A stretch of DNA of 48,670 nt from Prevotella sp. UBA3776 (GTDB lineage Bacteria; Bacteroidota; Bacteroidia; Bacteroidales; Bacteroidaceae). The notes below the pieces were generated by a model. It was not told the DNA's origin and searched no databases. It was given only the letters and a program-made list of their open reading frames with translations. How positions within the stretch are numbered: the stretch's first letter is position 1; every line of letters starts with the position of its first letter. A program made the translations under genes and the position numbers. Below are positions 8,770 to 16,049 of this stretch, one piece after another. The stretch lies in the NCBI GenBank assembly GCA_002369515.1, contig DFFM01000033.1, forward strand, positions 1 through 48,670, written 5' to 3'.

Positions 8770-9273
8770 CTATGCCTTCAGGTCTTCGTCGTCCACCACT
8801 TCGTCAGCAGGAATGTCGTAGATGGGCAACTGCCTGTTGATGGCGGCATTGAACGAGATGACCGTTTCGGTGCGTTGCAATCCCAGAGGCTGCAGCTTGT
8901 CGTGGATGATGTTGAGCAGGTGGTGGTTGTTGAACGCATAAATCTTGATGAACATGTCGAACCCACCAGTGGTGTAGTGACATTCCACCACTTCCGGAAT
9001 TTTCTTCAAAGCTTCCACCACCTTGTCAAAGTCGCCCGGGTCTTTCAGGTAAAGACCGATGTATGCACACGTCTCGTAACCGATTTTTTCTGGGTCTATA
9101 ATGAACTGAGAGCCTTTGAGCACACCGAGGGTGGTGAGTTTCTGAATGCGCTGGTGAATGGCTGCGCCGCTCACATGGCAAGCACGAGCCACTTCAAGAA
9201 AAGCAATTCTTGCATCCTGAGCTATCAGGCGCAGAATTTTTTTGTCTAATGCATCTAGATTGTGATGAGCCAT
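8770..9273 (-). CDS. Lrp/AsnC family transcriptional regulator
   Basis: A 167-residue regulator. Residues 5-60 form the Lrp helix-turn-helix (LDKKILRLIAQDARI, then VSGAAIHQRIQKL). The rest is the ligand-binding RAM/AsnC domain (YIGLYLKDPGDFDKVVEAL, then VVECHYTTGGFDMFIKIYA). Such proteins assemble as octamers that bind AT-rich DNA and sense amino acids. The start ATG at 9273 gives MAHHNLDALDKKIL, the usual N-terminus. The leader from the predicted promoter (9380-9411) is about 100 bases and very AT-rich, which would suit autoregulation. It converges on the MFS gene; whether it controls that gene cannot be told. Confidence 0.93.
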   Translation of the reverse strand: MAHHNLDALDKKILRLIAQDARIAFLEVARACHVSGAAIHQRIQKLTTLGVLKGSQFIIDPEKIGYETCAYIGLYLKDPGDFDKVVEALKKIPEVVECHYTTGGFDMFIKIYAFNNHHLLNIIHDKLQPLGLQRTETVISFNAAINRQLPIYDIPADEVVDDEDLKA

Positions 9274-9379
9274 ACCAATAGTAAAAAATGTTTAATAATT
9301 AATTCTATTTTGCAATAATGTTTTTAATAAGAAAGGACATCCCTGCGTTGTTTAGGAAACGGAGAGTCTTAATTCTTTG

Positions 9380-9411
9380 CAAAGATAAGCATAAAAACTT
9401 GAAAAAGCAAC
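9380..9411 (-). promoter_or_regulatory. Lrp gene promoter (GTTG-N20-TATCTTTG)
   Basis: On the minus strand, TATCTTTG (9380-9387) is preceded by GTTG (9408-9411) with a 20-base spacer. This matches the Bacteroidota -7 box and the TTG core of the -33 box, about 105 bases before the Lrp start codon. Confidence 0.6.
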
Positions 9412-9449
9412 AAACTGAAAGTAAATTTTCGGTTTTCGAGATGAAGTTT

Positions 9450-9902
9450 TCATTTTTTCTCCAATTTGTTGACGGCTGAATAGTTGATGGTCAGCGCGTT
9501 GGCTCTGCGTAGGGCCTGTTTCACGTCGGAAACCATGCCCATAGGTGTCTGGCGGTCCACTTTCAGCGAAACCGTCATGGCTTGACGGTCGGCTTCCGAC
9601 ATGCGGCTGCGTTCGTCGCTGACGTAGCCTGCCACCTGATTGGCATCGGCGAACTTGTCGTTCAGTTGGATGCGGCATTCCTTGCTCCCCACAGGGCGGC
9701 CTATATAAATGTAGCTCACAGACGACTTCTTGGTCAGTCGCTGCAGCTCGGTGCCTGCAGGAACTTGATATTCCACCTTGGGAGTCACCTTGCGCATGTG
9801 GGTGACGATCATGAAAAAAAACAGCACGGTGAAAATCAGGTCGGGCAGCGACGCTGTGTTCAGACTGGGCACAGTCCTCCTTTTTCTGCGGCTCATGTTC
9901 AT
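9450..9902 (-). CDS. exbD: ExbD/TolR biopolymer transport protein (second copy)
   Basis: A 150-residue ExbD-type protein: a short basic cytoplasmic head (MSRRKRRTVPSLNTASLPD), one membrane helix (LIFTVLFFFMIVTHM) and a periplasmic domain. The conserved membrane Asp that carries protons in ExbD/TolR is present just before the helix (SLPDLIF). With ExbB it harnesses the proton gradient to drive TonB-dependent outer-membrane uptake or a Tol-like process. It is last in the operon, and its start codon overlaps the stop of the first exbD by four bases (ATGA), implying translational coupling. The longer frame at 9352 is a shadow. Confidence 0.9.
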   Translation of the reverse strand: MNMSRRKRRTVPSLNTASLPDLIFTVLFFFMIVTHMRKVTPKVEYQVPAGTELQRLTKKSSVSYIYIGRPVGSKECRIQLNDKFADANQVAGYVSDERSRMSEADRQAMTVSLKVDRQTPMGMVSDVKQALRRANALTINYSAVNKLEKK

Positions 9903-10435
9903 GGCTGTCCTCCTTCCTCTTGAGCATTGTTCACTTCAGCTATGCGCTGTGGATAGTAATTGCGGAGCGCAGTCTTCTGGTCGGGTGTGCATTCGGCCAG
10001 TGAGTGGCCATATTGTTTTTTGGCCTGGCGGTTGCGCAGTGCATTGTAGGCTGCCACAATCTCGTTTTGCACGTCGAAGTAAGCTTCGTAGTCGGCTTCG
10101 CGGTCGGTTTCCAACTGTATGATGTGTTGCAAACGGTCCGACGTGACTCCCACAAATTCTTCCACTCGTTGGCGCAGTTTACCAATGGGCAGCGGCTTGT
10201 CATTGCAAGTGAGATGGCCGTCGGCGCTTATTTGCAATCGCAGAACGTTGCGCTCGTCCACGTCTGTCTGTTCCACCCGTTGCTCGTCGGGTGTCAGTGG
10301 TGGCAACTGACGGGTTAGTCCCTTGTCAATGTCCATGGACGACGTGACAAGAAACAAAATCAGCAGCATGAACGAAATGTCGGCTGTTGAAGTAGTGTTC
10401 AGCGACGGGACCTCGCGTTTCTTACGTTTGAACAT
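9899..10435 (-). CDS. exbD: ExbD/TolR biopolymer transport protein (first copy)
   Basis: A 178-residue ExbD relative with the head MFKRKKREVPSLNTTSTAD, a single helix (ISFMLLILFLVTSSM) and the conserved Asp in TADISF. The periplasmic part is longer than in the second copy, with an added C-terminal stretch rich in charged residues (KKQYGHSLAECTPDQ). The open frame runs back to 10507, but ATG 10435 gives the family N-terminus. It starts 37 bases inside the preceding membrane-protein gene and ends overlapping the second exbD. Paired ExbD proteins beside one ExbB are common in Bacteroidota and may form heteromers. Confidence 0.9.
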   Translation of the reverse strand: MFKRKKREVPSLNTTSTADISFMLLILFLVTSSMDIDKGLTRQLPPLTPDEQRVEQTDVDERNVLRLQISADGHLTCNDKPLPIGKLRQRVEEFVGVTSDRLQHIIQLETDREADYEAYFDVQNEIVAAYNALRNRQAKKQYGHSLAECTPDQKTALRNYYPQRIAEVNNAQEEGGQP

Positions 10436-10908
10436 ACTACAGCAATGATGGCCACCAACAGCAGGATGATGGCCGTATAAATAAACATGTCGGCAACCTT
10501 CAGCCACATTCGGTCGGTATAGCGGATGCCATTGACAAGCATTGGCTCAGCAGAACCCAACAGGAATGTCAGCAGCAGGCAAACAATCAGTCCGCCGCCT
10601 GTTGCCAGTGCGATGCGGGCTACTGGAATGCCGTTGCTCACGTTGTGGCTCTTGTCACGGACGCGCATCGAACGTACTACCGACACTCCTGACGCAACAA
10701 CGGCAATGGCCAGTACCAACCAGACGAATCCGATGAGCACGGTTGTGAAACGGGGTTCAATAAAGTTGGGGTCTTCGTCGAACGGTTTGTCGAATCCAAT
10801 GAAAAAGAAAGCGCAGAAAACCACTGCTGCCACTGCCAGCAATGCGTAGAGCGCTGCTGCCGATAGTTTTGCGGCGGGCCAATGGGCCATGTCCTTGGGC
10901 TTTAACAT
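10399..10908 (-). CDS. four-helix membrane protein of the ExbB/ExbD operon
   Basis: A 169-residue protein with four hydrophobic segments, near residues 15-38 (ALYALLAVAAVVFCAFFFIG), 55-75, 98-118 and 138-160. It has no motif that I recognise and no signal peptide. Its place between exbB and the two exbD genes, overlapping the first exbD by 37 bases, says it belongs to the same proton-driven inner-membrane complex. Proteins of this size and position recur in Bacteroidota exbBD operons, but I know no function for them. Confidence 0.8.
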   Translation of the reverse strand: MLKPKDMAHWPAAKLSAAALYALLAVAAVVFCAFFFIGFDKPFDEDPNFIEPRFTTVLIGFVWLVLAIAVVASGVSVVRSMRVRDKSHNVSNGIPVARIALATGGGLIVCLLLTFLLGSAEPMLVNGIRYTDRMWLKVADMFIYTAIILLLVAIIAVVCSNVRNARSRR

Positions 10909-10978
10909 AGTGTTTCTTCTATTTCCTGTTCATTTTGGGTGCTACAGATGCACTCCTGAATTCTTTTTTCTAGCTACA

Positions 10979-10999
10979 AACTCCTAGCTCCTGACTCCC
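10979..10999. repeat. AACTCCT heptamer array at the exbB stop codon (3 units)
   Basis: Units AACTCCT, AGCTCCT and GACTCCC are in register. On the minus strand the exbB stop (AGC-TAG, 10984-10986) is read from within them, so the exbB C-terminus -VRS is encoded by the repeat. Confidence 0.7.
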
Positions 11000-11865
11000 T
11001 TCTTTTTTGCCAGAATGTCCATGAGTGTAATGGCCGATTCCTCCATTTGCGAAGTCAGGTGCTCGATTTTTGAAAGAATGTAGTTGTAGAATATCTGCAA
11101 TATAACTGCCACGATGATACCGAAGATGGTAGTGATAAGCGCCACTTTCATGCCCGCTGCGACAATGGTGGGACTGATGTCGCCAGCATCCTGGATACGG
11201 TCGAAAGCCATCACCATGCCAATCACGGTGCCAAGAAATCCCAGCGAGGGAGCCAGTGCTATGAACAGTGTAATCCACGAACAGCCTTTCTCCAGGTTGG
11301 CCGACTGCACTGCTCCATAGCTGCTCACCGAACGCTCGATGTCTTCCAGACTTTCGTCAGCATGGAGAATGCCCTGATAGCAAACTGACGCCACAGGCCC
11401 GCGCGTTTCGCGGCAAAGGTCCTTGGCACCCTCGGAGTCGCCAGCCATCAGCTTCTGCTCAATGTCACCCATGAATTTCTTTGCGTTGATTTCGGACAGA
11501 CTGAGATAGATGATGCGCTCGATGCAGAATGCCAGACCCAGGACGAGTGCCAGCGCCACCAGCGACATGAATCCTGCGCTGCCCTCGATGAACTTGCGTT
11601 TCAGCGCATGGTGGAAACCGTCGTTTTCGGCGGGACTCAACTCGGCCAAGTCAATGCTGTCGGTTGATGCTGCAGCCAGTTCAGCCAAACTGGTCGAGTC
11701 GGCCATGGCAGCCACAGAGTCGGCCTTTGTCGGGTCGGCTTTCTGTTCACCCGATACGGGCTTCCCTTGTTGGTTGTTGGCAGCCGGGGTTTGTGCCACG
11801 GTCACCTGCAATGAAATAAAAATCAGGAAACAAGCTATTGCAGCTTTAGCAATCAGACTTCTCAT
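10984..11865 (-). CDS. exbB: MotA/TolQ/ExbB proton channel family protein
   Basis: A 293-residue proton-channel subunit. It starts with a signal-like segment (KAAIACFLIFISLQVTVAQ) and a 70-residue Ala/Ser/Asp-rich region before the conserved core, an N-terminal extension often seen in Bacteroidota ExbB. Core helices lie near 98-118 (FMSLVALALVLGLAFCIERI), 200-222 (WITLFIALAPSLGFLGTVIGM) and 240-262. APSLGFLGTVIGM is the family signature. ATG 11865 is preferred to the TTG at 11871. The gene starts only 21 bases after the tRNA-Ser 3' end on the same strand and has no clear promoter of its own, so it is probably cotranscribed with the tRNA. It leads the operon exbB, four-helix protein, exbD, exbD. 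Confidence 0.92.
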   Translation of the reverse strand: MRSLIAKAAIACFLIFISLQVTVAQTPAANNQQGKPVSGEQKADPTKADSVAAMADSTSLAELAAASTDSIDLAELSPAENDGFHHALKRKFIEGSAGFMSLVALALVLGLAFCIERIIYLSLSEINAKKFMGDIEQKLMAGDSEGAKDLCRETRGPVASVCYQGILHADESLEDIERSVSSYGAVQSANLEKGCSWITLFIALAPSLGFLGTVIGMVMAFDRIQDAGDISPTIVAAGMKVALITTIFGIIVAVILQIFYNYILSKIEHLTSQMEESAITLMDILAKKKGVRS

Positions 11866-11879
11866 CTTCAAAAGCTATA

Positions 11880-11974
<95 letters not shown>

Positions 11975-11987
11975 TTGATTCAGGATG

Positions 11988-11995
11988 CAAAATTA
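11988..11995 (-). promoter_or_regulatory. tRNA-Ser -7 promoter element TAATTTTG
   Basis: The minus strand reads TAATTTTG, matching TAnnTTTG, 13 bases before the tRNA 5' end. It probably drives the tRNA and the exbB operon behind it. Confidence 0.6.
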
Positions 11996-12146
11996 TTCTT
12001 TTTCTGATGAAAAACCGCAGGTTTCGTCGCGTTTTTTCACTTTCGCCCCCGAATTTAAAGTTCTTTATGACTTTTTTCTCTCTCTACGGGGCGGAAAATG
12101 GTGTTTTCCAAGTGTGGAAAGATGTTTCCTGCAAGGACGAGGCGGT

Positions 12147-13442
12147 CTATGACAAGCGGATTTTCCTGAAGATGAGCGTCTGCACCAAACCGCGCGTGGC
12201 AAGATACAGAATGAAGGCAAGCCAAAGGGCATGGTTGCCCCACGCAGGACTCAACAGATGGTAGAGGGCAAAAAACAGCGCCGTGGCAACGACAGACGAA
12301 ACGAGCATGCCACGCGAGGCGGTTATGCCAATGAACACACCGTCCCAAACAAAGGCGGCCACACCTGCAACAGGGATGAGAAACGCCCAAAAATAATAGT
12401 CGCTGGTGGCAGCAATGACCTCGGTCTCGTCAGTGAGCAGATGCAGGAATCCGTTGCCTCCCACGGCATAAGCCAACGTGAAGAGCAGCGTTACTCCCGC
12501 GCCCCAAAGAAACACATGCCTTACGACGGAAGAAAAGGCTTGCCGGTTGTTTGCACCATAATAGCGTCCGCCGAGAGCCTCGCCTGCAAAGGCAAAACCG
12601 TCCATGACATACGAAAAAAGGATGTAGAGTTGCATGAGCAGCGTGTTGACCGACAGCATCAGCGCCCCTTGGCGCGCTCCGGCGGAAGTGAAAAACAAAT
12701 TGACGGCCACCAGGCACAGAGTGCGCAGAAAGATGTCGCGGTTGACCGTGAAGAAAGACTTCAGTCTGGCACCTTCAATCTTGAATCTCGAGCCTTTCAC
12801 GTGGTCTTTCAGTCGTCTGCCATAGTAGTGGTGCCAAAGTGAGAGTGCCGTGAGAAACCCCGTCCACTGTGCAATGAGTGTGCCAAGTGCAACGCCTTCA
12901 ATCTTGAGGCCGATGCCAAAGACGAGCAGGGTGCTGGCCGCAATGTTCACCACATTCTGCATGATGGAGACAAACATGGGGATGCGGCTGTTCTGCATGC
13001 CGATGAACCATCCGTTGAGGCTGTTCATGGCCATGACGGCGGGGGCTCCCCAGATGCATATATTAAAATAGGTGGTGACCAAGGGCAGAATGTCGGCTGT
13101 GGGGTGCATCAAGAAGAGTGCCAACTGGCGCAGCGGCAACTGAAAGATGAGAAAAGCCATGGCAATGGCAACGCCAAGTCCCAGGGAGGTGGAAAACAGC
13201 CTCATCACCTCGCTCAGGTGGCGGCGGCCCAACGCTTGCGAAGTCATGCCGCTGGTGCCCATGCGCAGAAATCCGAAAAGCCAATACATCAGATTGAAAA
13301 TCATCGACCCCACCGCAATGGCGCCGATATACACCGCACTGCCCATGTGGCCAACGATGGCCACATCGACGAGCCCCAGCAAAGGCACCGTGATGTTCGA
13401 TACGATGCTGGGAATGGCTATGCGAAGTATTTTTCGGTTCAA
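12147..13442 (-). CDS. MATE family efflux transporter
   Basis: A 431-residue cation-antiport multidrug exporter of the MATE family (DinF-like branch) with about 12 membrane helices. Signature stretches are IAIPSIVSNITVPLLGLVDV near residue 7 and ALGGRYYGANNRQAFSSVV in the second half, the two halves being internal repeats. No ATG lies near the expected N-terminus. TTG at 13442 gives (M)NRKILRIAIPSIV, as in relatives, and AGGAAAC lies 5-11 bases upstream. A more distal TTG at 13478 sits inside the heptamer repeat and is unlikely. The loop near residues 212-226 (KGSRFKIEGARLKSF) seems longer than usual. It follows the RING/TerD-type gene on the same strand across the heptamer array. Substrate unknown. 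Confidence 0.9.
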   Translation of the reverse strand: MNRKILRIAIPSIVSNITVPLLGLVDVAIVGHMGSAVYIGAIAVGSMIFNLMYWLFGFLRMGTSGMTSQALGRRHLSEVMRLFSTSLGLGVAIAMAFLIFQLPLRQLALFLMHPTADILPLVTTYFNICIWGAPAVMAMNSLNGWFIGMQNSRIPMFVSIMQNVVNIAASTLLVFGIGLKIEGVALGTLIAQWTGFLTALSLWHHYYGRRLKDHVKGSRFKIEGARLKSFFTVNRDIFLRTLCLVAVNLFFTSAGARQGALMLSVNTLLMQLYILFSYVMDGFAFAGEALGGRYYGANNRQAFSSVVRHVFLWGAGVTLLFTLAYAVGGNGFLHLLTDETEVIAATSDYYFWAFLIPVAGVAAFVWDGVFIGITASRGMLVSSVVATALFFALYHLLSPAWGNHALWLAFILYLATRGLVQTLIFRKIRLS

Positions 13443-13462
13443 GTTTTGTTTCCTATGCCCCC

Positions 13463-13511
13463 AACTCCTAACTCTCAACTCCTAACTCTCAACTCCTAAC
13501 TCCTAACTCCC
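13463..13511. repeat. AACTCCT heptamer array (7 units) overlapping a stop codon
   Basis: Seven heptamers run in perfect register: AACTCCT four times, AACTCTC twice and a final AACTCCC. The first AACTCTC/AACTCCT pairs alternate, suggesting unit duplication. The stop codon of the gene at 13503 (AGT-TAG on the minus strand) is part of the array. Confidence 0.92.
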
Positions 13512-15800
13512 CAAAAGCAGTCGGCTCACGGCGGCCGTGTCCTTCGCCCACTCCATGGTGTAGGCTTCGTTGGCTTTTTCGGGAGCATCCACGGTCTGCA
13601 GGTGTTGAACGTCGGCTTTCATTCGCAACACCTCGCCGATGGAAGTCTTTGCCTCCAAGCGGCGCAGGTAGGCCATGACGGTTTCCATGTTGAGTGACAG
13701 GATGGTTTGTCCGCCAAAGGGAATCTCCAGCCAGATGATTTCGCGTTTGGCCACATCGAGCACGCCAAACACCAGTCCCTTGGCAAGGTTCGACTCATCT
13801 ACACGAACCTGGTGCTGCACCGTTGAAGGGTCGTAGGCCACGCCAGTCTGATTGGAGACGGTCATGGGGCTGGCGCTGCTCATCCATCCCACCACCAGGT
13901 TGATGGCCAGGTTGCCGGTGCTGTAGGCGTTGCAACTGAACGTCACATAGCGGGCGTGGTTTTTGGCGAGTGTGGGCAAATCGAGTTCCACGTATTCGGC
14001 CGTGCCCACTTCGTTGGGAATGGAGCGTATGTCGCCCGAGTGGCGGGCGCCTGTTGGTGCCAGGTTGAAATACGCACAGTCCACCACGTGGTCGTCATAG
14101 AGGATGCGGCTGCTCAGGTCCATGTCCATGTGCTGGGCGGGCAGTCCCTTTCCCCACTGCATGAACAGTCGCACTGCGTCGCCTTCCACTTGGAAGCGTG
14201 TGCCTTGCAGGGCAGCCGAAGCGTCCTGGATGGTGGTGCTGCGGTCGCCAATGGAAAGGGGGATGTTGAACAGTTGGGGGTCGATGTATATGGTGCGGCC
14301 TTTCTCTCCTTCCTTTTGCTGCTGAGCTGAACGGAGTGCTTCGGCTTCGAAATGCCTTTGCAGGGCGTTGGTGTAGAGTGTGCGCACACGCGCTTTCATG
14401 TCGTCGCGTTGACGCGCGTTGTAGCGGTTGAGCCGCGGGTTGGCCGGAATGGTTTTCATGTTGCCGCCCAGGGGACGCACTACGCGCTGCACATCGGGTT
14501 CGAACCACGTGTCGGCATACATTCCGAGGGTGAAAAGCAGCCGCAGGGCGACGGTCTTCCCGTCGTCATTGTTCAGAAGCTGTTCGAACGCGCTGATGAC
14601 CTGGTCGGGGCCAAACCACAGCATGTTGCTGAACAGACTGCGGGCAAAGACACCCGGACGCTCGCTGAGCAACCGAAGCGTTTCGGCGGGCTGACGGTCG
14701 AGTCGATGGCGGTTGACGCGTCCCTGCCACACATCGTAATCCTGGCGGTAGAAACGGTCCATCAGCTCGCGCAGACGCTCGAAACCGTCGCGCTTGGCGT
14801 ATTCGCTCAGTCGCAGGGCGCGGATCATGCGCACCCACATGCCGCGCTTGGCGTGCATGGCTTCGCAACTTTTTGCGGGTTCCATGGGCAGATTGTTCAG
14901 CCATTGGGCGATGCGCAGACACCACTCGCGGCTGTATTTCAGCTTCAGTTGCTCGCGTTTCTGGTCTTGGCCTTCCTGGCTGCGGTCCAGCAGGGCGAAG
15001 ATGTGGGCGTTGGCATGCCGGGCGTTGCTCAGCAATACGCGCGGCTCGACAATCTGTATTTGGCCCGTGTGCTTGTACCACAGGTAGCGCAGAATATCTG
15101 TGGGTGTGCTGAACAGCCCTCCTGCCTCGTCGGCTTTTCCCTGCTCCAGAAGGGCATCTGCGACGAGCATCATGGTTTCCTTCACACCGAAGCCGGCATT
15201 GGCAGGCAGCGGCAGATGTCTCAGCAGCAGTTTCAGACTGTCAGCCTGTGTGGCGTCGAGAGCGACGGGCGAAACCAGCAGGTTTTCCATGGCCCGATGC
15301 AGTTCGGCGTCGCCCCAGAGGCTGAGCTGCTTGAGTTTGCTGCCCTGGCCGCGGAAGATTTCTGTGGAGGTCTCGAACGGCGTTCCGCAGAAGGGACAAC
15401 CGTTGTAACGCTCCAGCGGGAAGGTCCCCTCGGGAATGAGGTGGCCGCAGGGCAGCTGCGTACCTTCCATCTTCACTTCGTCGCCGAAATAGTTGGCCAC
15501 AAAGGTGACAATGTGGTCGATGAACGATTCGCCCGTAGGCACCTGCCAACCTTTCACCAGAGGGGTCCAGTTGAGCCCCACGCCCATCACTTCGTTGACC
15601 ACACCGAGCAGCTCCTCCTGCTGTTCGGCAGAAAGGCTGTTGAGTTTGTGCAGCAGCGGCTCGTCCACAGCATAGCCTACGGAGCGCAGCAGGGCTACGA
15701 ATTGCAGGGTTTGTTGAGTGATGTTGTCGTTTGACTTTATTTCGTCGGGAATGTAAATGGCGTTCAGCCGCAACGAAACGCGAAGCAAATCTTTTTCCAT
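13503..15800 (-). CDS. MXAN_6230/SCO0854-type protein: zinc knuckle plus TerD-like domain
   Basis: A 765-residue cytoplasmic protein without signal peptide or membrane helix. Near residues 118-138 it has C-x-H-x14-C-x2-C (LPCGHLIP... then GCPFCGTPF), one zinc site of RING-like type. The middle 400 residues are helical with many Arg/Leu/Trp and no motif known to me. Around residues 525-650 it resembles TerD (tellurite-resistance) domains: LFMQWGKG, MDMDLSS, ARHSGDIRS, then a block ending VELDLPTLAKNHARYVTF. This layout fits the family that databases name MXAN_6230/SCO0854 RING domain-containing protein, which I recall but cannot check. The start ATG 15800 gives MEKDLLRVSLRLNAIYIP; the frame stays open to 15983, but that part is Pro/His-rich and follows the promoter. 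Role unknown; TerD relatives are tied to stress responses. Confidence 0.75.
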   Translation of the reverse strand: MEKDLLRVSLRLNAIYIPDEIKSNDNITQQTLQFVALLRSVGYAVDEPLLHKLNSLSAEQQEELLGVVNEVMGVGLNWTPLVKGWQVPTGESFIDHIVTFVANYFGDEVKMEGTQLPCGHLIPEGTFPLERYNGCPFCGTPFETSTEIFRGQGSKLKQLSLWGDAELHRAMENLLVSPVALDATQADSLKLLLRHLPLPANAGFGVKETMMLVADALLEQGKADEAGGLFSTPTDILRYLWYKHTGQIQIVEPRVLLSNARHANAHIFALLDRSQEGQDQKREQLKLKYSREWCLRIAQWLNNLPMEPAKSCEAMHAKRGMWVRMIRALRLSEYAKRDGFERLRELMDRFYRQDYDVWQGRVNRHRLDRQPAETLRLLSERPGVFARSLFSNMLWFGPDQVISAFEQLLNNDDGKTVALRLLFTLGMYADTWFEPDVQRVVRPLGGNMKTIPANPRLNRYNARQRDDMKARVRTLYTNALQRHFEAEALRSAQQQKEGEKGRTIYIDPQLFNIPLSIGDRSTTIQDASAALQGTRFQVEGDAVRLFMQWGKGLPAQHMDMDLSSRILYDDHVVDCAYFNLAPTGARHSGDIRSIPNEVGTAEYVELDLPTLAKNHARYVTFSCNAYSTGNLAINLVVGWMSSASPMTVSNQTGVAYDPSTVQHQVRVDESNLAKGLVFGVLDVAKREIIWLEIPFGGQTILSLNMETVMAYLRRLEAKTSIGEVLRMKADVQHLQTVDAPEKANEAYTMEWAKDTAAVSRLLLGS

Positions 15801-15940
15801 GGCCTTGGGGTGTTTTTGGGGGTGGGGTGGGAAAAAAGGCAATTGGGGAACTGAAAGCATGTGTACCGAAGGCACACATAATGACATTGAAGTAAGTTCC
15901 CCTTGGCCTTTTTTTATTTCGTTAGAGTCTCCTTTCGGTG

Positions 15941-15971
15941 CAAAAATAAGTGTTTTTTGGCTTTCTGCAAA
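15941..15971 (-). promoter_or_regulatory. promoter TTTG-N19-TATTTTTG for the TerD-like gene
   Basis: On the minus strand TTTG (15968-15971), 19 bases, then TATTTTTG (15941-15948) is an exact match to the Bacteroidota promoter consensus. The leader to the start codon is about 135 bases and contains a small hairpin, ATGTGT-N9-ACACAT, at about 15859-15879. Confidence 0.8.
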
Positions 15972-15972
15972 A

Positions 15973-16028
15973 TTTTTCCCCACTTTTTTTGTCTTCAGCT
16001 GTTTGAAAACGAAAAAAGTGGGGAAAAA
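15973..16028 (-). terminator. 17-bp terminator hairpin after the alcohol dehydrogenase
   Basis: TTTTTCCCCACTTTTTT (15973-15989) and its exact complement (16012-16028) form a 17-bp stem with flanking A/T runs and a 22-base loop. It lies 21 bases after the ADH stop codon and directly abuts the -33 box of the next gene, separating the two transcription units. Confidence 0.88.
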
Positions 16029-16049
16029 CCGAAGCGTCCCTGCCGTTTG

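Noticed and set aside
12774..12910. CTTCAATCTTGA words as a repeat family inside the MATE gene
   Set aside because: Only two matches, both encoding KIEG in the reading frame; this is explainable by coding constraint.
15801..15983. 61-residue N-terminal extension of the TerD-like protein
   Set aside because: The region includes the predicted transcription start and a hairpin and encodes a Pro/His-rich stretch unlike a folded domain; ATG 15887 or 15860 cannot be fully excluded.
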